64,000 nt of DNA from Paenibacillus xerothermodurans (GTDB lineage: Bacteria > Bacillota > Bacilli > Paenibacillales > NBRC-103111), in contig NZ_NHRJ02000008.1 in assembly GCF_002220865.2 (NCBI RefSeq), positions 62,001 through 126,000 of the forward strand. The letters run 5' to 3'. Shown in pieces: positions 61,873-64,000 of the stretch (position 1 is its first letter; each line of letters opens with the position of its first letter). Both the position numbers and the translations under genes were made by a program. The notes beneath the pieces are model-generated. The model ran no database searches. It saw only the letters and a program-made list of their open reading frames with translations, and was not told the origin of the DNA.

Positions 61873-62716
61873 TTGGTAGGATGGCTAAGCACCCGGGACA
61901 TCCAGGACCACTTAAATGAACTGTATGGCATCGACGTATCGCCAACCATGATTTCGAATGTAACCAACAAGATCGTGCCTCTCATCAAGGAATGGCAGAA
62001 CCGGCCACTGCAAAGCGTTTACGCGGTTGTATTTATGGACGCCATCCATTATAAGGTGAAGCAGGACGGAGCCATCGTGCACAAGGCTGCATACATGGTC
62101 GTTGGTATCGACCTGGATGGAAGTAAGGATGTACTGGGCATGTGGATTGGTGAGAACGAATCGTCAAAGTTCTGGCTCAACGTGCTCAATGATCTGCGCA
62201 ACCGTGGCGTGCAGGATATTCTGATCACTTGTGTCGATAACCTTACGGCATTATCTGAGGCCATTACTGCGTGTTATCCGGGCACTGAGATTCAAAAGTT
62301 CGTACAAGGACTTGAAGAGAGTCACAGCCGATCGAAAGCCGATCTACAAAGCGGTGACAGAGGAAGCTGCCTTGTTGGAGTTGGACAGATTTGAAGAGAT
62401 TTGGGGCAACAAATACCTACTCATTGTGCGCTCCTGGCGCAACACCTGGGCGGAACTCTCCACCTTCTTTAAGTACCCTCCAGAGATTCGCAAGCTGATC
62501 TATACCACCAATATGATTGAGAGCTACCATCGCCAGCTGCGGAAAGTCACGAAGGGTAAAAGCATCTTCACAACCGGCGAGGCGCTGCTCAAGATGCTCT
62601 ATCTGGCCACGATGGACGTGACACGAAAATGGACTGGTCGCGTGCAGAACTGGGGACAAATCCTGCTCCAACTTTCCGTCCTCTTCCCTGACCGAATCGG
62701 GCATCATTTACGTTAG
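61873..62716 (+). pseudogene. IS256-family transposase, 5' truncated and frameshifted
   Basis: Mutator-type transposase remnant. It starts inside the protein at LSTRDIQDHLNELYGIDVSP and continues with the catalytic region AVVFMDAIHYKVKQDGAIVH and GIDLDGSKDVLGMWIGENES. Near 62330 the frame shifts to KAVTEEAALLELDRFEEIWG, PPEIRKLIYTTNMIESYHRQ and LRKVTKGKSIF, ending at 62716. About 100 N-terminal residues are missing. The IS256-like right end (ACACAAAATTGTGGAGAGACC) follows near 62740. Confidence 0.85.
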
Positions 62717-62974
62717 AATCTGTGTTTCGAGAGGGTTTACACAAAATTGTGGAGAGACCCATCTAGACGAATAAACTAGGACACCAATAATACATCTTCA
62801 AGTTTAGGCTGCCAATGAACGTTCTTTTGATTTTGATATATACACAACCCCTTATGTGTTTGGTTGCGGCTTATGTCGTGGAGATCATTCGCAATGTGAC
62901 GCACTGGTTTATAGTAAAAATTCGAACACCAGTTCTGTTTATTTGATTGCAGATCATCAAAATGGGGGAGTCAA

Positions 62975-63575
62975 ATGTCCGACGCAGCTGCTTTAATCAG
63001 AGATGATATTTTGAATTCAATTTCTAATCTGTTTGGAATAAAAATTTATGATGAATTGCAAGTTGAGCAAGGTTACTTAAATCTAAAATGGAAAATTGAG
63101 ACGGATATAGGGAGTTTATTTGTAAAGCAGTACAACAAGACACGCTATCCCGAAAATTTCGTAATGATCTTGAGATCTCCTTAACCCATCAATTTAGTTT
63201 GAATAAACAGGGTATTCCTAGTCCCAAGTTGTTTTCTAACCAAGGAAAACTTGTGCTAAAGACGCCTTCTCAAGAGCGGTTCGTTTTAATGAGTTTATGC
63301 GAAGGTAACGTTATATCACCAGGTTCGGCAAACGAAAATCAAGTGTACACGCTGGGCAAAGCCATAGGTCGGATGCATCAATTGTTAAACTCGCACAATA
63401 CGAATCCATATCCCTTACATTGGGATATTCGAAGCAAAGAAGAAATGCTCGAGCATTGGAATTATAGATGGAAACGTGCAAATAACATGAAATGCGAGAA
63501 GACGATCAGGTCATTGGAAGTCCAACGGAAGATCATCGATGAAACCCAAATCGATATATTTTCGAATTGCGAACG
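62975..63575 (+). pseudogene. APH/CotS-like kinase gene, frameshifted and truncated
   Basis: The N-terminal part of a second APH-family kinase. MSDAAALIRDDILNSISNLF then LKWKIETDIGSLFVKQYNKT (the ATP-lobe Lys) ends at a stop at 63184. The other frame continues LTHQFSLNKQGIPSPKLFSN, RFVLMSLCEGNVISPGSANE and GKAIGRMHQLL, until IDIFSNCERGW at about 63575. There an IS3 orfA fragment begins. The catalytic loop is missing. Confidence 0.75.
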
Positions 63576-63735
63576 GGGCTGGCTCGTACTGCTTTCTCAG
63601 TTTGTCGGGTTCATTGGTTTTCTTCTCGAACACCATGGAAACACGCTCAAAACCTTCCACCCCGCTGATCATGACTGGATTCAATTCATATTTAGCCGCG
63701 ATTGGAGTTGGTGGCTGGAAGACGCAATCCGAGCC
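63575..63735 (-). mobile_element. IS3-family orfA fragment
   Basis: The minus strand encodes IAAKYELNPVMIS, a decayed linker, then VSMVFEKKTNEPDKLRKQYE. This matches IAAKYELSPVMISRW and VFEKKASEADKVRKEYE of OrfA at 48471. It interrupts the APH-like pseudogene. It is diverged and partial. Confidence 0.7.
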
Positions 63736-64000
63736 GTTAGCGACAAACGGAGGGCGCTGGCAAGGTGAATAATTACGTCTCAATTTCAAAATGAATGATT
63801 TGGCTGTGTCTATACTGCTATAAAGTTGGAGGAAACTGAATCTGAAAATGGTCTTGTTTTAGTTTAGTGTCACACTTAGAGCCACCGAAAGATCACCCGA
63901 AAGATCACCCTTTAGAAAACTTATTCCTGAATTGACACTATGCATGAGAAACCTTCTCTTATAGAATTCCAGTGAGCGACCTCGAATTAAAGCGGAATAT
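63736..64000. other. Right edge of the window, no recognised gene
   Basis: No supported gene. A 12-bp tandem pair, CGAAAGATCACC, lies at 63886-63910. Confidence 0.4.

Overview
The window looks like chromosomal DNA of a Paenibacillus-type member of the Bacillota. The clues are Bacillus-style ribosome binding sites, frequent TTG and GTG starts, an S-layer-homology enzyme, a yclNOPQ-like siderophore importer, a yerC / dgkB / rlmCD neighbourhood, and Fur, Zur and PhoP sites of Bacillus type. The species is an inference. No rRNA, tRNA or CRISPR array was recognised.

Left part (1-37.4 kb) is mostly conserved backbone. It starts with a truncated GH2 glycosidase and a GH88 unsaturated glucuronyl hydrolase, a pair suited to breaking down uronic-acid polysaccharides. 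Next is a Fur-controlled iron block: a frameshifted Btr-like AraC activator and a yclNOPQ-like importer, preceded by a stub of a nitroreductase gene. Then come a ThuA-like protein, a decayed mazEF pair, a methyltransferase, DedA and PAP2 membrane proteins, a repeat-rich lipoprotein, and an alkaline phosphatase behind a four-repeat Pho box. After these lie a large uncharacterised enzyme-like protein, and an SLH-anchored serine hydrolase flanked by two copies of a probable small RNA. A metallophosphatase, a DJ-1 family protein and a DDAH-like protein follow. The clearest pathway is a cntL-cntM-EamA opine-metallophore operon behind a promoter bracketed by two Zur boxes. The backbone ends with DUF4870 and DUF2254 membrane proteins, yerC, cbiX, dgkB and an rlmCD with a very large RGG-rich N-terminal extension.

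Middle part (37.4-46.2 kb) is an AT-rich integrated element at the 3' end of rlmCD. It carries a large serine recombinase, a tyrosine recombinase, an HTH protein and iteron-like repeats. Its cargo is a Lamassu-like defence pair (DUF4297 nuclease plus Rad50-like ABC ATPase) and a separate DUF4365 nuclease-like gene. The right end abuts the C-terminal remnant of a second serine recombinase, which suggests that successive elements used the same site.

Right part (46.2-64 kb) is accessory DNA in decay: broken APH, HAD, zeta-toxin, secreted-protein and protease genes, one complete IS3-family element, and fragments of IS3, IS21 and IS256 elements. Inside it lies an intact hydantoin-utilisation operon (hyuA, hyuB, hyuC, hyuE) with a divergent PucR/CdaR-type regulator, and a WecG/TagA glycosyltransferase.

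A recurrent oddity is in-frame GC-rich repeat expansion, Ala/Gly-, Ala/Pro- or Arg/Gly-rich, in four unrelated backbone genes.
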